Source: Rubrivivax sp.
Lineage (GTDB): Bacteria; Pseudomonadota; Gammaproteobacteria; Burkholderiales; Burkholderiaceae
Length of the DNA stretch: 45,544 nt
Direction: 5' to 3'
NCBI GenBank assembly: GCA_016790225.1
Contig: JAEUOZ010000014.1
Coordinates: 1-45,544, forward strand
Part shown: in pieces, positions 32,438 to 42,064 of the stretch
Layout of the letters: each line of letters starts with the position of its first letter
Position numbering within the stretch: the first letter of the stretch is position 1
Notes under the pieces: generated by a model
What the model saw: the letters and a program-made list of their open reading frames with translations, nothing else
What the model was told of the DNA's origin: nothing
Databases searched by the model: none
Translations under genes and position numbers: made by a program

Positions 32438-33340
32438 TCAGCGCAACTGCTCCAGCGCCAGCAACGCCAGCGGCAGACCGGCCATGGCCAGCAAGGTGGA
32501 GACGGTCACCAGGCCGGCGACATAGCCGCCGTGGCCGCCCATGCGGACGGCCAGCACGTAAGCGCTGGAGGCCGTGGGCAGTGCCGCGAAGGCCACGATG
32601 ACGGCTTGCTGGGCGGGCGGCAGCTTCAGTACCAGCACCATTGTGATGGCCAGGATCGGCAGGATCAGATGCCGGATCGAGAGCAAGGCGGCGGCGAGTC
32701 GCGGCGCCTCGCGCAGTGCGCCCATCTGCAGGCCGGCGCCCACCGCCATCAGACCCAGCGGCAGGGCTGCCGCACCCACGCGCGACAAGGTCGTGCTCAC
32801 CACATCCGGAAACTTCAGGCCGATCAGATTGCCGATGAGGCCGCTGACGGTGCTCAGGATCAGCGGGTTGCGCAGCAGTTCCCGCACATAGCCGTGACCA
32901 CCCTGACGGGCCAGCGGCCAGACGGCGGCCACGTTGCACAGGGGCACGCAGACGGATACGAGCACGGCCGTCCAGGCCAGGCCCTGCGCGCCGGCCAGGC
33001 GTTCCGACAAGGCCAGTGCCACGTAGCTGTTGAAGCGGAAGGCCGTCTGCGCGCCCGAAGCGTGCAGCAGCGGATCGACCCTCGGCGCCAGCCGCAGGGA
33101 AAAGCTCAAGGCCACGCCGCTGGCGATCACGGCGAGCCCGCAGGCGGCCAGCGGCAGCGCGGTGTGCAGCTGCATCGGGTTGTTCAGAATGGCGTTGAAC
33201 AGCAGCACCGGGAACAGCAGGTAGTACACCAGCCGCTCGGCGCCGTCCCAGACCGGTCGGTTCAGCGCCGTGAACCGGCACAGAGCCCAGCCCAGTGCGA
33301 TGAGCAGGAAGTCCGGCAGCAGCAACAGAGGGTCGGCCAT
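32438..33340 (-). CDS. AEC-family (auxin efflux carrier-like) transporter
   Basis: 300 residues with about ten hydrophobic segments in two halves. RNPLILSTVSGLIGNLIGL and AALPLGLMAVGAGLQMGAL are the recognisable family features, the latter corresponding to the central helix break. Such proteins export small carboxylates or related anions; the substrate is not predictable here. The start at MADPLLLLPDF places the first helix at the N-terminus. Convergent with queG (26 bp). Confidence 0.8.
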   Translation of the reverse strand: MADPLLLLPDFLLIALGWALCRFTALNRPVWDGAERLVYYLLFPVLLFNAILNNPMQLHTALPLAACGLAVIASGVALSFSLRLAPRVDPLLHASGAQTAFRFNSYVALALSERLAGAQGLAWTAVLVSVCVPLCNVAAVWPLARQGGHGYVRELLRNPLILSTVSGLIGNLIGLKFPDVVSTTLSRVGAAALPLGLMAVGAGLQMGALREAPRLAAALLSIRHLILPILAITMVLVLKLPPAQQAVIVAFAALPTASSAYVLAVRMGGHGGYVAGLVTVSTLLAMAGLPLALLALEQLR

Positions 33341-33437
33341 GGCGCGAAGTCTGCCAGTTCGTCGTCCCAATCCCCTCGGGCGGCGTTGAGGGGGCGTTTG
33401 GACACAATGCCGGCCAGCGTCACCGGCCCGTCAGCGC

Positions 33438-34037
33438 ATGCCCATCCCACGTCGTCCCTTTGTCTTTGGTCTCCTGAGCGCAGCTTTGCCCATGGCCGGC
33501 GCCGCGCCCGGCACCGAGCGCGTGCTCTACGAAGGACAGAATTTCGATTCGCGCATCTCGGTCGCTGGCGTGGAATTGCGCCTGAACGGCACCGGCGTGC
33601 GTCAGGTTGCCTGGTTCAAGGGCTATCTGGCCGCGCTGTATCTGGTGGCGCCGGCCACGACGGCCGCCCAGGCCGTGGCGCAGCCGGGACCCAAGCGCAT
33701 CCATCTGCGCATGCTGCAGGAGGTTCCGGCGGTGGAATTCAGCAAGGCCGTGCGCAAGGGCGTGGCGCGCAACGTGGCGCCGGCGCAGCTGGGCGCACTC
33801 AACGAGCGGCTCGAGCGCTTCGTCAAGCAGATCGATGCGCTGGGCAAGGTGCGCGTGAAGGATGTGGTCGACCTCGATTTCGAGCCGGGCCGAGGGTTGA
33901 CCATGACCGTGAATGCCAGCTTGCGCGGAGAACCCATCGCGGGGGAGGATTTCTTTGCGGCGGTCCTGCGCAGTTTTGTGGGTGACGTACCCTACGACGA
34001 AAAGATGCGCGCGGGGCTGCTGGGACGGCCGGGCTGA
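33438..34037 (+). CDS. Chalcone isomerase-like exported protein
   Basis: 199 residues with a signal peptide (PFVFGLLSAALPMAGAAPG). The body shows LRLNGTGVRQVAWFKGYLAALYL and RIHLRMLQEVPAVEFSKAVRKG, typical of the bacterial periplasmic chalcone-isomerase-like family. These proteins lack a demonstrated isomerase role and are of unknown function. It ends 79 bp before the Bug-protein gene on the same strand. Divergent from the AEC transporter. Confidence 0.8.
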   Translation: MPIPRRPFVFGLLSAALPMAGAAPGTERVLYEGQNFDSRISVAGVELRLNGTGVRQVAWFKGYLAALYLVAPATTAAQAVAQPGPKRIHLRMLQEVPAVEFSKAVRKGVARNVAPAQLGALNERLERFVKQIDALGKVRVKDVVDLDFEPGRGLTMTVNASLRGEPIAGEDFFAAVLRSFVGDVPYDEKMRAGLLGRPG

Positions 34038-34116
34038 AATCCCGGATCGTGCGGCCCGCTCACAAGGCAGCCTGCGCAGCTGCTGACCTTTCCTTTCCAC
34101 TTCGGAGACACATGCG

Positions 34117-35100
34117 ATGAAGCGTTCAACTCTTGTCAGGGGTGCCCTGGCTTCCCTGGCTGCGGCCGCCTCCTGGATGCCGCTGGCCGCGCAGGCTCAG
34201 GCGTATCCCAGCAAGCCGGTTCGCCTCATCGTGCCATTTGCGCCGGGTGGCACCACCGACATCATCGCCCGCGTGGTCAGCGAAAAGCTTGGCGCGCAGC
34301 TTGGCCAGCAGGTGGTGGTGGAAAACCGCGCCGGCGGCGGCGGCTCGGTCGGCGCGCTGGAGATGATCCGCGCCACGCCGGATGGGCATGTGCTGGGCAT
34401 GGCCACGGTGTCGACCACGGCCTCCAATCCCGCCATCAACCCGAAGATCGGCTATGACCCGGCGGTGGACTTCGTCCCCATCACCAACATCGCGGCCACG
34501 CCCAATGTGATTGCGGTGCATCCCAGCTTCCCGGCCCGCGATTACAAGGGCTTCCTGGCCGAGCTCAAGAAGAACCCGGGCAAGTACAGCTACGCCAGCT
34601 CCGGCACCGGGGGTATCGGCCACCTGCAGACCGAGCTCTTCAAGACCCTGGCCGGTGTGTTCATGACGCACATCCCGTATCGCGGCGCCGGCCCGGCACT
34701 GAACGACACGGTGGCCGGCCAGGTGCCGATCATCTTCGACAACCTGCCGTCCGCGCTGCCCTTCATCCGCGATGGACGCCTGATTCCGATCGTGGTGGCG
34801 GCGCCTCAGAAGCTGTCCGTGCTGCCCAACGTGCCCACCTTCCAGGAAGTGGGCCTGGCGCCGGTCAATCGCATGGCCTACTACGGCATCCTGGGACCCA
34901 AGGGCACGCCGGCCGACGTCGTGACCAAGGTGAACGCCGCGGTGCGCAAGGTGCTGGAGGATCCGGCCGTGCGCAAGCGCATCGAGGACACGGGCTCGCT
35001 GGTGATCGGCAATTCGCCGGCCGAGTTTGCCGCGCAGATGAAGGCCGAGCTGGCGGTTTACGTGGACGTGGTGGCCAAGCAGAAGCTCAGGCTCGATTGA
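34117..35100 (+). CDS. Bug/TctC-family periplasmic substrate-binding protein
   Basis: 327 residues. A signal peptide ([19 protein letters not shown]) is followed by the typical mature start [23 protein letters not shown] and [22 protein letters not shown]. These are the two ligand-contact regions of the Bug family, which is greatly expanded in Burkholderiales. Such proteins bind carboxylates or amino acids, usually for a TctAB-type transporter, but no membrane components are encoded nearby. The stop overlaps the TTG start of xerD. Confidence 0.92.
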   Translation: MKRSTLVRGALASLAAAASWMPLAAQAQAYPSKPVRLIVPFAPGGTTDIIARVVSEKLGAQLGQQVVVENRAGGGGSVGALEMIRATPDGHVLGMATVSTTASNPAINPKIGYDPAVDFVPITNIAATPNVIAVHPSFPARDYKGFLAELKKNPGKYSYASSGTGGIGHLQTELFKTLAGVFMTHIPYRGAGPALNDTVAGQVPIIFDNLPSALPFIRDGRLIPIVVAAPQKLSVLPNVPTFQEVGLAPVNRMAYYGILGPKGTPADVVTKVNAAVRKVLEDPAVRKRIEDTGSLVIGNSPAEFAAQMKAELAVYVDVVAKQKLRLD

Positions 35101-36011
35101 GCGGCTGCGAGCAGGCGGGCGAGCGCAGCGCCGAGCTGACCGAACGCTTTGTCGAAGCCTTGTGGGTCGAAGATGGCCTGGCGCGGCTGACGCTGTCGGC
35201 CTACCGGCGCGACCTGAGCCTCTTCGCCCAATGGCTGGCCGCCACGCAGTCGCGCGCGCTGGACGCGGCGCGCGAATCCGATCTGCTGGCCTATGCCGCG
35301 GCCAGGCATGCGGCCAGCCGAGCGACCAGCGCCAACCGGCGCCTGTCCTGCTTTCGCCGCTTCTTTCGCTGGGCGCTGCGCGAGCGGCTGGTCGCCGCCG
35401 ATCCCACGCTGCGCCTCACCGCGGCGCGCCAGCCCGTGCGCGTGCCGCGCAGCCTGAGCGAGGCGCAGGTCGAAGCGCTGCTGGCCGCGCCAGACGTGCA
35501 GCAGCCCCTGGGCCTGCGCGATCGCGCCATGCTGGAGCTGATGTACGCCAGCGGCCTGCGCGTGAGCGAGCTGGTCAGCCTGAAGAGCGTGCACCTGAGC
35601 CTGGCTGACGGTGCCCTGCGGGTCATGGGCAAGGGCTCGCGCGAGCGCATGCTGCCCTTCGGCGCGGAGGCGCAGGCCTGGGTGGAGCGTTGGCTGGCGG
35701 GCCCTCGTGCCGTGGTGCTGGGCGGTCGTTCGAGCGATGCGCTGTTTGTCACCCAGCGCGGCGGGCCGATGACACGCCAGATGTTCTGGAAGCTGATCAA
35801 GCGCCATGCGCTGAATGCCGGCATCCTGGCGCCGCTGTCGCCCCACACCTTGAGGCACGCCTTTGCCACTCACCTGCTGAACCATGGCGCCGATCTGCGT
35901 GCGGTGCAGCTGCTGCTGGGCCATGCAGACATCTCCACCACGACGATCTACACGCACGTGGCCCGTGAGCGCTTGCGCCAGCTGCATGCGCGACACCATC
36001 CGCGCGGCTGA
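35097..36011 (+). CDS. xerD: Tyrosine recombinase XerD
   Basis: 304 residues from a TTG that overlaps the Bug-protein stop (TTGA), implying coupling to an unrelated upstream gene. The N-terminal SAM-like domain has [19 protein letters not shown]. The catalytic set is complete: Arg in [15 protein letters not shown], Lys in [13 protein letters not shown]-x-x-R in [15 protein letters not shown], His in LLGHADIS and Tyr in TTTIYTHV. Length and motifs fit chromosomal XerD, which resolves chromosome dimers at dif with XerC, rather than a phage integrase. Confidence 0.92.
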   Translation: MSGCEQAGERSAELTERFVEALWVEDGLARLTLSAYRRDLSLFAQWLAATQSRALDAARESDLLAYAAARHAASRATSANRRLSCFRRFFRWALRERLVAADPTLRLTAARQPVRVPRSLSEAQVEALLAAPDVQQPLGLRDRAMLELMYASGLRVSELVSLKSVHLSLADGALRVMGKGSRERMLPFGAEAQAWVERWLAGPRAVVLGGRSSDALFVTQRGGPMTRQMFWKLIKRHALNAGILAPLSPHTLRHAFATHLLNHGADLRAVQLLLGHADISTTTIYTHVARERLRQLHARHHPRG

Positions 36012-36055
36012 GCCGTCCGCACGCGGCCCGCTGCGGACCGCACCACGCGGCGCAT

Positions 36056-36745
36056 TCACCCCGCAACAGGCTGGTGGTCTGACTTGCGATACCAGCTGCT
36101 CACGCGCTGGCCATCCCAGCGCAGGCTGAAGTGGGCGCTCTGCAGCACCGGCAGCTGCACCGCCCGGGGGCGAAGCAGGGCCACGCACTCGCTGCCGGCG
36201 TGGCGCACCGAACGGTACAGCAGCCCCCAGGAGCCGGCGCCGCGCAGCTCGCGCGCCAGCGCCACCGAGGCCCCATAGCTGTTTGCATCATGGACCTCCC
36301 GGTAGCGCGCGCCGCGCAGATCGTGCAGCGGCTGCTGCACCTGGGCCGCGTAGGCGCGGTAGTCCACATCGATGGCCGGCTGCCGCGTCTGCGCCATGAA
36401 GCGCGCGCAATGAAAGCTCACTTCGGCCACCGCGGCATCCAGGCTCTGCGCCGCGTAGTAGACGCCCCAGCTGCCATCGCTGAAGCGTGAGCCCTGGCGA
36501 TTGATGTGGCAGAACGCGGCCATCACCGGCGTGCTGCCAGGGCCGACCACGCGTTCAGCCGGGGGCACCAGATCGATTTCGCCGAGTTCAGCCCGCAGAC
36601 GCGGGTTGGTCAAGGCCTGCAGCGCGTAGACCGCTTCCAGCTCTTCTGCCTGGGCGACACGCTCGAACAGCGAGACCGGCGGGAAGCGGCTGGGAATCGC
36701 GCGGTAGCAAGGCTGCCAGGGCAGGGCGACGCGGCGCGGGCTCAC
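36056..36745 (-). CDS. RES-domain toxin
   Basis: 229 residues. The RES-family core is visible: CYRAIPSRFPPV, then SRFSDGSWGVYYAAQSLDAA with VAEVSFH (the conserved R and E) and NSYGASVALARELR (the conserved S). RES toxins degrade NAD+ or ADP-ribosylate a target and are neutralised by an Xre/MbcA/ParS-type partner. Its ATG overlaps the stop of the antitoxin gene by 4 bp, with the antitoxin first, the usual order for this type II family. Confidence 0.88.
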   Translation of the reverse strand: MSPRRVALPWQPCYRAIPSRFPPVSLFERVAQAEELEAVYALQALTNPRLRAELGEIDLVPPAERVVGPGSTPVMAAFCHINRQGSRFSDGSWGVYYAAQSLDAAVAEVSFHCARFMAQTRQPAIDVDYRAYAAQVQQPLHDLRGARYREVHDANSYGASVALARELRGAGSWGLLYRSVRHAGSECVALLRPRAVQLPVLQSAHFSLRWDGQRVSSWYRKSDHQPVAG

Positions 36746-37167
36746 GCGAAATCGCCGCCGCGCTGCGCATCCAGGAAATCGGCCACGTCCTTCAGGTCAC
36801 CGATCCGACCGGCCAGCATCCGGGCCAAGGCGGTGCTGCCGCCGAACAGGGGCGAGCTGTTCGGCTGACGGATCCAGGCATCGGCGCGCTCGTCGATGGG
36901 CAGCAGCACCTGGAGTGCGCCGTAGATGCGGAACAGATAGCTCAGCCGTTCAGCGGTGGCGGCATCGAGCGCGGCGTTGATCTGGCCGGCCTGCCAGCGG
37001 TAGAACACGGTGCGGCTGACACCCAGCAGGGCCTGGCGCTCCGTGGCGGAAAGGCCCCAGCGGTCGGCGATGCGAAAGAACACCGCCAGCGCCTGGGCGG
37101 CCGTCTGCGGCGAGCGCAGATCGGCCTGCATGGCGCGGTAAGGGGCGGAGGGTTCGGCGGCGTGCAT
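36742..37167 (-). CDS. Xre/MbcA/ParS-type antitoxin
   Basis: 141 residues from the ATG at 37165-37167. The N-terminal helix-turn-helix (RIADRWGLSATERQALLGVS, then TVFYRWQAG) is followed by the toxin-binding domain RLSYLFRIYGALQVLLP with the C-terminal NSSPLFGGSTALARMLAG typical of DUF2384. It should bind and cap the RES toxin and repress its own operon. The frame extends upstream to 37260, but this runs through the probable operator. Confidence 0.88.
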   Translation of the reverse strand: MHAAEPSAPYRAMQADLRSPQTAAQALAVFFRIADRWGLSATERQALLGVSRTVFYRWQAGQINAALDAATAERLSYLFRIYGALQVLLPIDERADAWIRQPNSSPLFGGSTALARMLAGRIGDLKDVADFLDAQRGGDFA

Positions 37168-37186
37168 GGCCTCGACCGTACACCAA

Positions 37187-37219
37187 GGGACAAAGTTTTG
37201 CAAGTCGTCCCAAATGGGA
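37187..37219. promoter_or_regulatory. Candidate operator of the RES/Xre operon
   Basis: Upstream of the antitoxin ATG lie a near-perfect palindrome TCCCAAATGGGA (37208-37219) and an overlapping spaced repeat GGGAC (37187-37191) / GTCCC (37207-37211). Position and symmetry fit an autoregulatory site for the Xre partner. No promoter was confidently placed. Confidence 0.4.
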
Positions 37220-37305
37220 TGAGACTCGATGACATGCCCGGCCGCCGGCCCTGACCTCAAGACTCAGTCCGAAGCCCTGCCCGAAACCCAGCCCCGTGCG
37301 CGGCC

Positions 37306-40149
37306 TCAGCCGGTGTTGCGCAGGCCCGCCGCCAGCCCGTTGATCGACAGGTGGATGCCGCGCTGCACGCGCTCGATCCCGGCATCACCCGGCTGCCGCT
37401 GGCGGTAGCGCCGCAGCAGTTCGACCTGCAGATGGTTCAGCGGGTCGAGATAGGGGAAGCGGTGCTCGATGGACCGCGCGAGGGCTGGATTGGATTGCAG
37501 GCGCGTGGTCTCTCCGGTGATCGCCGCGAGCGCCGCCTCGGTGCGCAGCCACTCGGCGCGCAGCTGCCCGAAGATGCGCTTGCCGCTGCGGCGGTCTTCC
37601 ACCAGCTCGGCATAGCGCATCGCGATCCGCAGGTCGGCCTTGGCCAGGACCATGTCCAGGTTGCTGAGCAGCGTGCGGAAGAAGGGCCACTGGCGCCACA
37701 TGCGCTGCAGCAGTTCAAGCCGCGCGGCATCGGGTTGATCGAGCTGGCCGACAAAGGCCTCGATGGCTGTGCCGAAGCCGCACCAGCCCGGCAGGGCCAG
37801 CCGGCACTGGCCCCAGCTGAAGCCCCAGGGAATGGCGCGCAGATCCTCGATGGCGCGCGTGGCCTTGCGCGAGGCCGGTCGCGACCCGATGTTCAGCTCG
37901 GCAATCTCGCGGATCGGCGTGGCAGAGAAGAAATAGTCCGTGAAGCCGGGGGTCTCGTAGACCAGCCGCCGGTAGGCGGCAAAGCTCGTCCGGCTGATCT
38001 CATCGGCCGCCTCCAGAAAGGCCTTTGGCGCGCTCTTGGTTGGGTGCAGCAGGGTGGCTTCAAGGGTTGCAGCGACCAGCGTCTCGAGGTTGCGCCGTCC
38101 GATCTCGGGGTGGGCGTATTTCGAGCCGATCACCTCGCCTTGCTCGGTCAGGCGAATCTGGCCGTTCACGCTGCCGGGCGGCTGCGCGAGGATGGCCTGG
38201 TAGCTCGGCCCGCCGCCGCGCCCGACCGTGCCGCCGCGGCCATGGAACAGGCGCATGGTGATCCCGTGCGAGGCTTTCAGCTCCTCGAACAGCAGCACCA
38301 GCGCCAGCTCGGCACGGTACAGCTCCCAGTTGCTGGTGAAGAAGCCGCCGTCCTTGTTGCTGTCGCTGTAGCCCAGCATGATGTCCTGCTCGGCCCCGCT
38401 GCCTTGCACCATCGCCGCGATGCCCGGCAGGGCGTACCACTCGCGCATGATCGGCTCGGCGCGTCGCAGATCGGCAATGGTCTCGAAGAGCGGCACGACG
38501 ATCAGCTCGTTGCGTGCTTCGCCATCCAGCGTGCCCTGCATCAGGCCGCACTCCTTCTGCAGCAGCAGCACTTCCAGCAGATCGCTGACGTCCTCGGTGT
38601 GGCTGATGATGCAATGCCGCAGCGCGTGCGGGCCGTAGCGGCGGCGCAATTCGCCGGCGGTCTCCAGCACGTCCAGCTCGCTGCGCGTGAGCGCAGAGTA
38701 GTCGGCGCCGCGCACCCGCAGGCCGCGTGCATCGCACAGCAGTCGCAGCAGCAGTTCGCGGCGGGCGGGCTCGGGCAGCGCGCTGTAGTCGGGCTCGATG
38801 CGCGCGGTGCGCAGCAGTTCGGCCACCACGGCCTCGTGCTGGTCGGAGCTCTGGCGGATGTCCAGTGTCGCGAGGTGGAAGCCGAATACCTGCACGGCGC
38901 GCTGCAGCGGCTTCAGGCGCGGCGCGATCAGCGCTTCGGCGTGGTGAGAGGCCAGGCTGCGGGCCACGATGGCCAGGTCTTCGCCGAAGGCCTCGGCATC
39001 GGGATACGGGTTCTGCGGCGCGACCGCGTGGCGCAGGGCCTCGGTGCCGGTGAGTGACTGCAGCGTGGCAGCCAGGCGGGAGTACACGCCGATCAGCGCG
39101 CGGCGGTAGGGCTCGTCCTTGCGGTGCTCGTTTGCATCGGGCGAGCGCTCGGCCAGCGCCAGCATCTCGGGCGCCACGGGCGCGAGCGAGTGCGACATCG
39201 ACAGCTCGGCGCCCAGCAGATGCACCTCGGTCAGGTAGAAGCGCAGCGCCACCTCGGCCTGGCGTGCCATCGCGCGCCGCATGGTCGGGCCTGCCACATT
39301 CGGGTTGCCATCGCGATCGCCGCCGATCCAATGCCCCATGCGCAGAAACGGCGCCACCGGGTGGCCGCGCAGTTCGTGCTCGATTTCGGCATACAGGCGC
39401 GGAATCTGCCGCAGGAAGGTGGTGGGGTAGTAGCTCAGCGCGTTTTCGATCTCGTCGTCCACGGTGAGCTTGGCGGTGCGCAGCATGCGCGTCTGCCACA
39501 GCTGCGTCACGCGCGCGCGCAGCAGCGACTCGTTTTCCTCGCGCTCGCGGTCGGTCAGCAGGTGATCGCGCCCGGCGATGAGTTCGGCAATGGCGCGCTC
39601 GGCATCGAGGATGCTCTTGCGCTGCACTTCCGTGGGGTGCGCGGTGAGCACCGGCGACAAGTGCGCGGCGTCCAGCGTGCGGGCGATGTCCGCGGCGCGG
39701 AAGTCCGCGGCATGCAGCCGCTCGAAGGCCACCGTCAGCGAGCCTTCCTGGCGGTGCCCCAGGCGTTCGTGGTGCAGGCGGCGGCGCACGTGGTGCTGGT
39801 CCTCGGCGATGTTGGCCAGGTGCGAGAAATAGCTGAAGGCGCGGATGACGCTCACCGTCTGGTCGCCCGAGAGGTTCTTCAGCAGCCGGTCCAGCACACG
39901 GCCGGCACTCGCGTCCTGCTTCAGCCGGTAGGCCACCGAGAGCTTGCGCACGCGCTCCACCAGCTCGTAGGCCTCGCGCCCTTCGTGCTCGCGGATCGTG
40001 TCACCCAGGATGCGGCCGAGCAGTCGGATGTCGTCCATCAGTGCGCGGTTCTTGTCGGCGGGATCATCGCCGCGGCGGCGGGCCGGCGAGGATGGGCTGG
40101 CACTTCGCGATCGGGCGGCGGCTTTCGGGCGCGGGCTGTCAGGTTTCAT
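37306..40149 (-). CDS. ppc: Phosphoenolpyruvate carboxylase
   Basis: 947 residues, full length. The catalytic regions are [12 protein letters not shown] (catalytic His), [28 protein letters not shown] (catalytic Arg loop) and the C-terminal [12 protein letters not shown]. It carboxylates PEP to oxaloacetate to feed the TCA cycle. The ATG at 40149 precedes a ~30-residue basic Ser/Ala/Arg-rich tail before the family start [14 protein letters not shown]. Divergent from hemC, as in many Burkholderiales. Confidence 0.95.
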   Translation of the reverse strand: MKPDSPRPKAAARSRSASPSSPARRRGDDPADKNRALMDDIRLLGRILGDTIREHEGREAYELVERVRKLSVAYRLKQDASAGRVLDRLLKNLSGDQTVSVIRAFSYFSHLANIAEDQHHVRRRLHHERLGHRQEGSLTVAFERLHAADFRAADIARTLDAAHLSPVLTAHPTEVQRKSILDAERAIAELIAGRDHLLTDREREENESLLRARVTQLWQTRMLRTAKLTVDDEIENALSYYPTTFLRQIPRLYAEIEHELRGHPVAPFLRMGHWIGGDRDGNPNVAGPTMRRAMARQAEVALRFYLTEVHLLGAELSMSHSLAPVAPEMLALAERSPDANEHRKDEPYRRALIGVYSRLAATLQSLTGTEALRHAVAPQNPYPDAEAFGEDLAIVARSLASHHAEALIAPRLKPLQRAVQVFGFHLATLDIRQSSDQHEAVVAELLRTARIEPDYSALPEPARRELLLRLLCDARGLRVRGADYSALTRSELDVLETAGELRRRYGPHALRHCIISHTEDVSDLLEVLLLQKECGLMQGTLDGEARNELIVVPLFETIADLRRAEPIMREWYALPGIAAMVQGSGAEQDIMLGYSDSNKDGGFFTSNWELYRAELALVLLFEELKASHGITMRLFHGRGGTVGRGGGPSYQAILAQPPGSVNGQIRLTEQGEVIGSKYAHPEIGRRNLETLVAATLEATLLHPTKSAPKAFLEAADEISRTSFAAYRRLVYETPGFTDYFFSATPIREIAELNIGSRPASRKATRAIEDLRAIPWGFSWGQCRLALPGWCGFGTAIEAFVGQLDQPDAARLELLQRMWRQWPFFRTLLSNLDMVLAKADLRIAMRYAELVEDRRSGKRIFGQLRAEWLRTEAALAAITGETTRLQSNPALARSIEHRFPYLDPLNHLQVELLRRYRQRQPGDAGIERVQRGIHLSINGLAAGLRNTG

Positions 40150-40166
40150 GTTCGGGCTCACTGGGC

Positions 40167-40193
40167 GTAACCGAGTTACCAATTCTGCATGCA
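40167..40193. promoter_or_regulatory. Inverted repeats in the ppc-hemC divergent gap
   Basis: GTAAC-CGA-GTTAC (40167-40179) is a perfect 5-bp inverted repeat and TGCATGCA (40186-40193) a perfect palindrome, both just upstream of ppc. They could be binding sites; nothing identifies the regulator. Confidence 0.25.
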
Positions 40194-40251
40194 ATTCCGG
40201 TGCCGGCTTCATGCCCCGCCGCAGGGCGAGAGCGGCGGGCGGCGCTGCTTC

Positions 40252-40257
40252 CATAAT
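40252..40257 (+). promoter_or_regulatory. Probable -10 element of hemC
   Basis: CATAAT (5 of 6 to TATAAT) ending 6 nt before the hemC ATG at 40264, consistent with a leaderless transcript. No good -35 was seen. Confidence 0.45.
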
Positions 40258-40263
40258 GGGCAT

Positions 40264-41202
40264 ATGAGTCAACGCCCGCAACCGCCTCTTGTCATCGCCA
40301 CGCGCGAGAGCCGTCTGGCCCTCTGGCAGGCGCATCACGTGGCCGCGCTGTTGCGCGAGCGCCTGGGCCGCAGCGTCGATCTGCTGGGCATGACCACGCG
40401 TGGTGACCAGATCCTGGATCGTGCGCTGTCCAAGGTGGGCGGCAAGGGCCTGTTCGTGAAGGAGCTGGAGACGGCCCTGGAAGAAGGCCGCGCGCACCTG
40501 GCCGTGCATTCGCTCAAGGACGTGCCGATGGAGCTGCCCGCAGGCTTCATGCTGTCGGCCATCCTCGAGCGCGAGGATCCACGCGATGCTTTCGTCAGCC
40601 CTCGGCATGCCAGCCTGGCCGAGCTTCCGCCGGGTGCCTGCGTCGGGACCTCCAGCCTGCGCCGCATCGTGCAGCTGCTGGCGCTGCGCCCCGATCTGCG
40701 CATCGAGCCGCTGCGCGGCAATCTGGATACGCGGCTGCGCAAGCTGGATGAGGGCGGCTATGACGCCATCGTCCTGGCCGCTGCGGGCTTGAAGCGTTTG
40801 GGTCTGGGCGATCGCATCCGCGCCCACTTCAAGACCGATCAGATGATCCCGGCAGCCGGGCAGGGCGCTCTGGGCATCGAGATCCGCAGCGATGACGCCG
40901 CGCTGGGTCAGGCGCTGACCGGCCTGGTGGATCAGCCGACCTGGCTGGCCACACACGCCGAGCGCGCCGTCTCCCGCGGGCTGGGCGGCAGCTGCAGCAT
41001 GCCGCTGGCGGCCTTTGCGCGCTGGCGCGACGGGCGCCTTCAGCTGCGAGCGGCCCTGGGCAGCGGCAACGAGCTGAAGAGCCCGCTGCTGCGGGCCGCG
41101 GTGGAGGCCGAGGTGCACACGGTGGCCGAGGCCGAGGCGCTGGGGGCGCAGGCTGTCCGCGCGCTTCACGACGCCGGCGCTGCCGCGTATCTCGCGGCCT
41201 GA
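40264..41202 (+). CDS. hemC: Hydroxymethylbilane synthase (porphobilinogen deaminase)
   Basis: 312 residues. [44 protein letters not shown] (catalytic Asp), [12 protein letters not shown] and [20 protein letters not shown] are all canonical. The dipyrromethane-cofactor cysteine is in [13 protein letters not shown]. It polymerises four porphobilinogens to hydroxymethylbilane in tetrapyrrole synthesis. First gene of hemC-hemD-hemX-hemY, with 22 bp to hemD. Confidence 0.96.
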   Translation: MSQRPQPPLVIATRESRLALWQAHHVAALLRERLGRSVDLLGMTTRGDQILDRALSKVGGKGLFVKELETALEEGRAHLAVHSLKDVPMELPAGFMLSAILEREDPRDAFVSPRHASLAELPPGACVGTSSLRRIVQLLALRPDLRIEPLRGNLDTRLRKLDEGGYDAIVLAAAGLKRLGLGDRIRAHFKTDQMIPAAGQGALGIEIRSDDAALGQALTGLVDQPTWLATHAERAVSRGLGGSCSMPLAAFARWRDGRLQLRAALGSGNELKSPLLRAAVEAEVHTVAEAEALGAQAVRALHDAGAAAYLAA

Positions 41203-41224
41203 GGCGGCCAGACAGGATCGCGCG

Positions 41225-42064
41225 ATGATGCAGACCGAAGACGACAACGACCAGCCAACGCCCGACTTCAGCATGCTGGTGGTGCCGACCCAGCTGCAGG
41301 TCATCGTCACCCGACCGCAGGCGCAGGCGCTGCCCTGGGTGGACGCCTTGCGTGCCCACGGTTACGAGGCGCATGCCCTGCCGCTGATCGACATCGAGCC
41401 GGCGCGAGATCCCAAGCCCTTGCGCATGGCCTGGCGCCAGCTGAGCCAATATGTGCTGGTGATGTTCGTCAGCGCCAATGCCGTGCAGCATTTCTTCGCG
41501 CAGCAGCCCGAGGACGTGGACTGGCCCTTGTCATCGCTGGCCGCCAGCACGGGCCCCGGCACCACCGCCGCACTTCAACAGGCGGGCCTGCGTGGCGCCA
41601 TGATCGTGGAGCCCTTGCACGGCGCTGGCTACGACAGCGAAGCCCTGTGGGCGCGCCTGAGCAACCGCCACTGGGCAGGCTCGCGGGTGCTGATCGTGCG
41701 TGGCGAAGAAGGCCGCGAGTGGCTGTCCGATCAGTTTCGTGCCGCCGGGGCCGAAGTCACGGCGCTCACGGCCTACCGGCGCCTGGCGCCCAACCACAAC
41801 CCGGCCACCAAGGCGCTGCTGGCGGGTGCCGTGGCCGAGCCTTCGCGCTTCTGCTGGTTCTTCAGCAGCTCCGAGGCGGTGGGCCACCTGGTGGAGCTGG
41901 TGCCGACCGCGGATTGGTCCCGTTCGCGTGCGCTGGTCTCTCATCTGCGCATTGCGCAGGCCGCGCGGTCCGCCGGCTTCGGCGATGTCCACCTGGTGGA
42001 TCCGCAACCCTTGTCCGTGGTGGAAACCATCCGGCAGATCCAGCACCTGCCGCGGCTGGCGTGA
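41225..42064 (+). CDS. hemD: Uroporphyrinogen-III synthase
   Basis: 279 residues. [23 protein letters not shown] at the start, [11 protein letters not shown] (the conserved S-x-N-A/G-V), [36 protein letters not shown] and [11 protein letters not shown] define the family. A ~25-residue acidic N-terminal extension precedes the fold. The enzyme cyclises hydroxymethylbilane to uroporphyrinogen III. Its stop overlaps the GTG start of the next gene (GTGA), so hemX is coupled. Confidence 0.92.
   Translation: MMQTEDDNDQPTPDFSMLVVPTQLQVIVTRPQAQALPWVDALRAHGYEAHALPLIDIEPARDPKPLRMAWRQLSQYVLVMFVSANAVQHFFAQQPEDVDWPLSSLAASTGPGTTAALQQAGLRGAMIVEPLHGAGYDSEALWARLSNRHWAGSRVLIVRGEEGREWLSDQFRAAGAEVTALTAYRRLAPNHNPATKALLAGAVAEPSRFCWFFSSSEAVGHLVELVPTADWSRSRALVSHLRIAQAARSAGFGDVHLVDPQPLSVVETIRQIQHLPRLA

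Noticed and set aside
35097..36011. XerD as an integrase of a mobile element near the attC or toxin genes
   Set aside because: Length and motifs fit housekeeping XerD, it is 9 kb from the attC, and it lacks the extra IntI-specific insertion.
37351..39057. 568-codon plus-strand frame
   Set aside because: Antisense shadow of ppc, whose catalytic motifs are on the minus strand.
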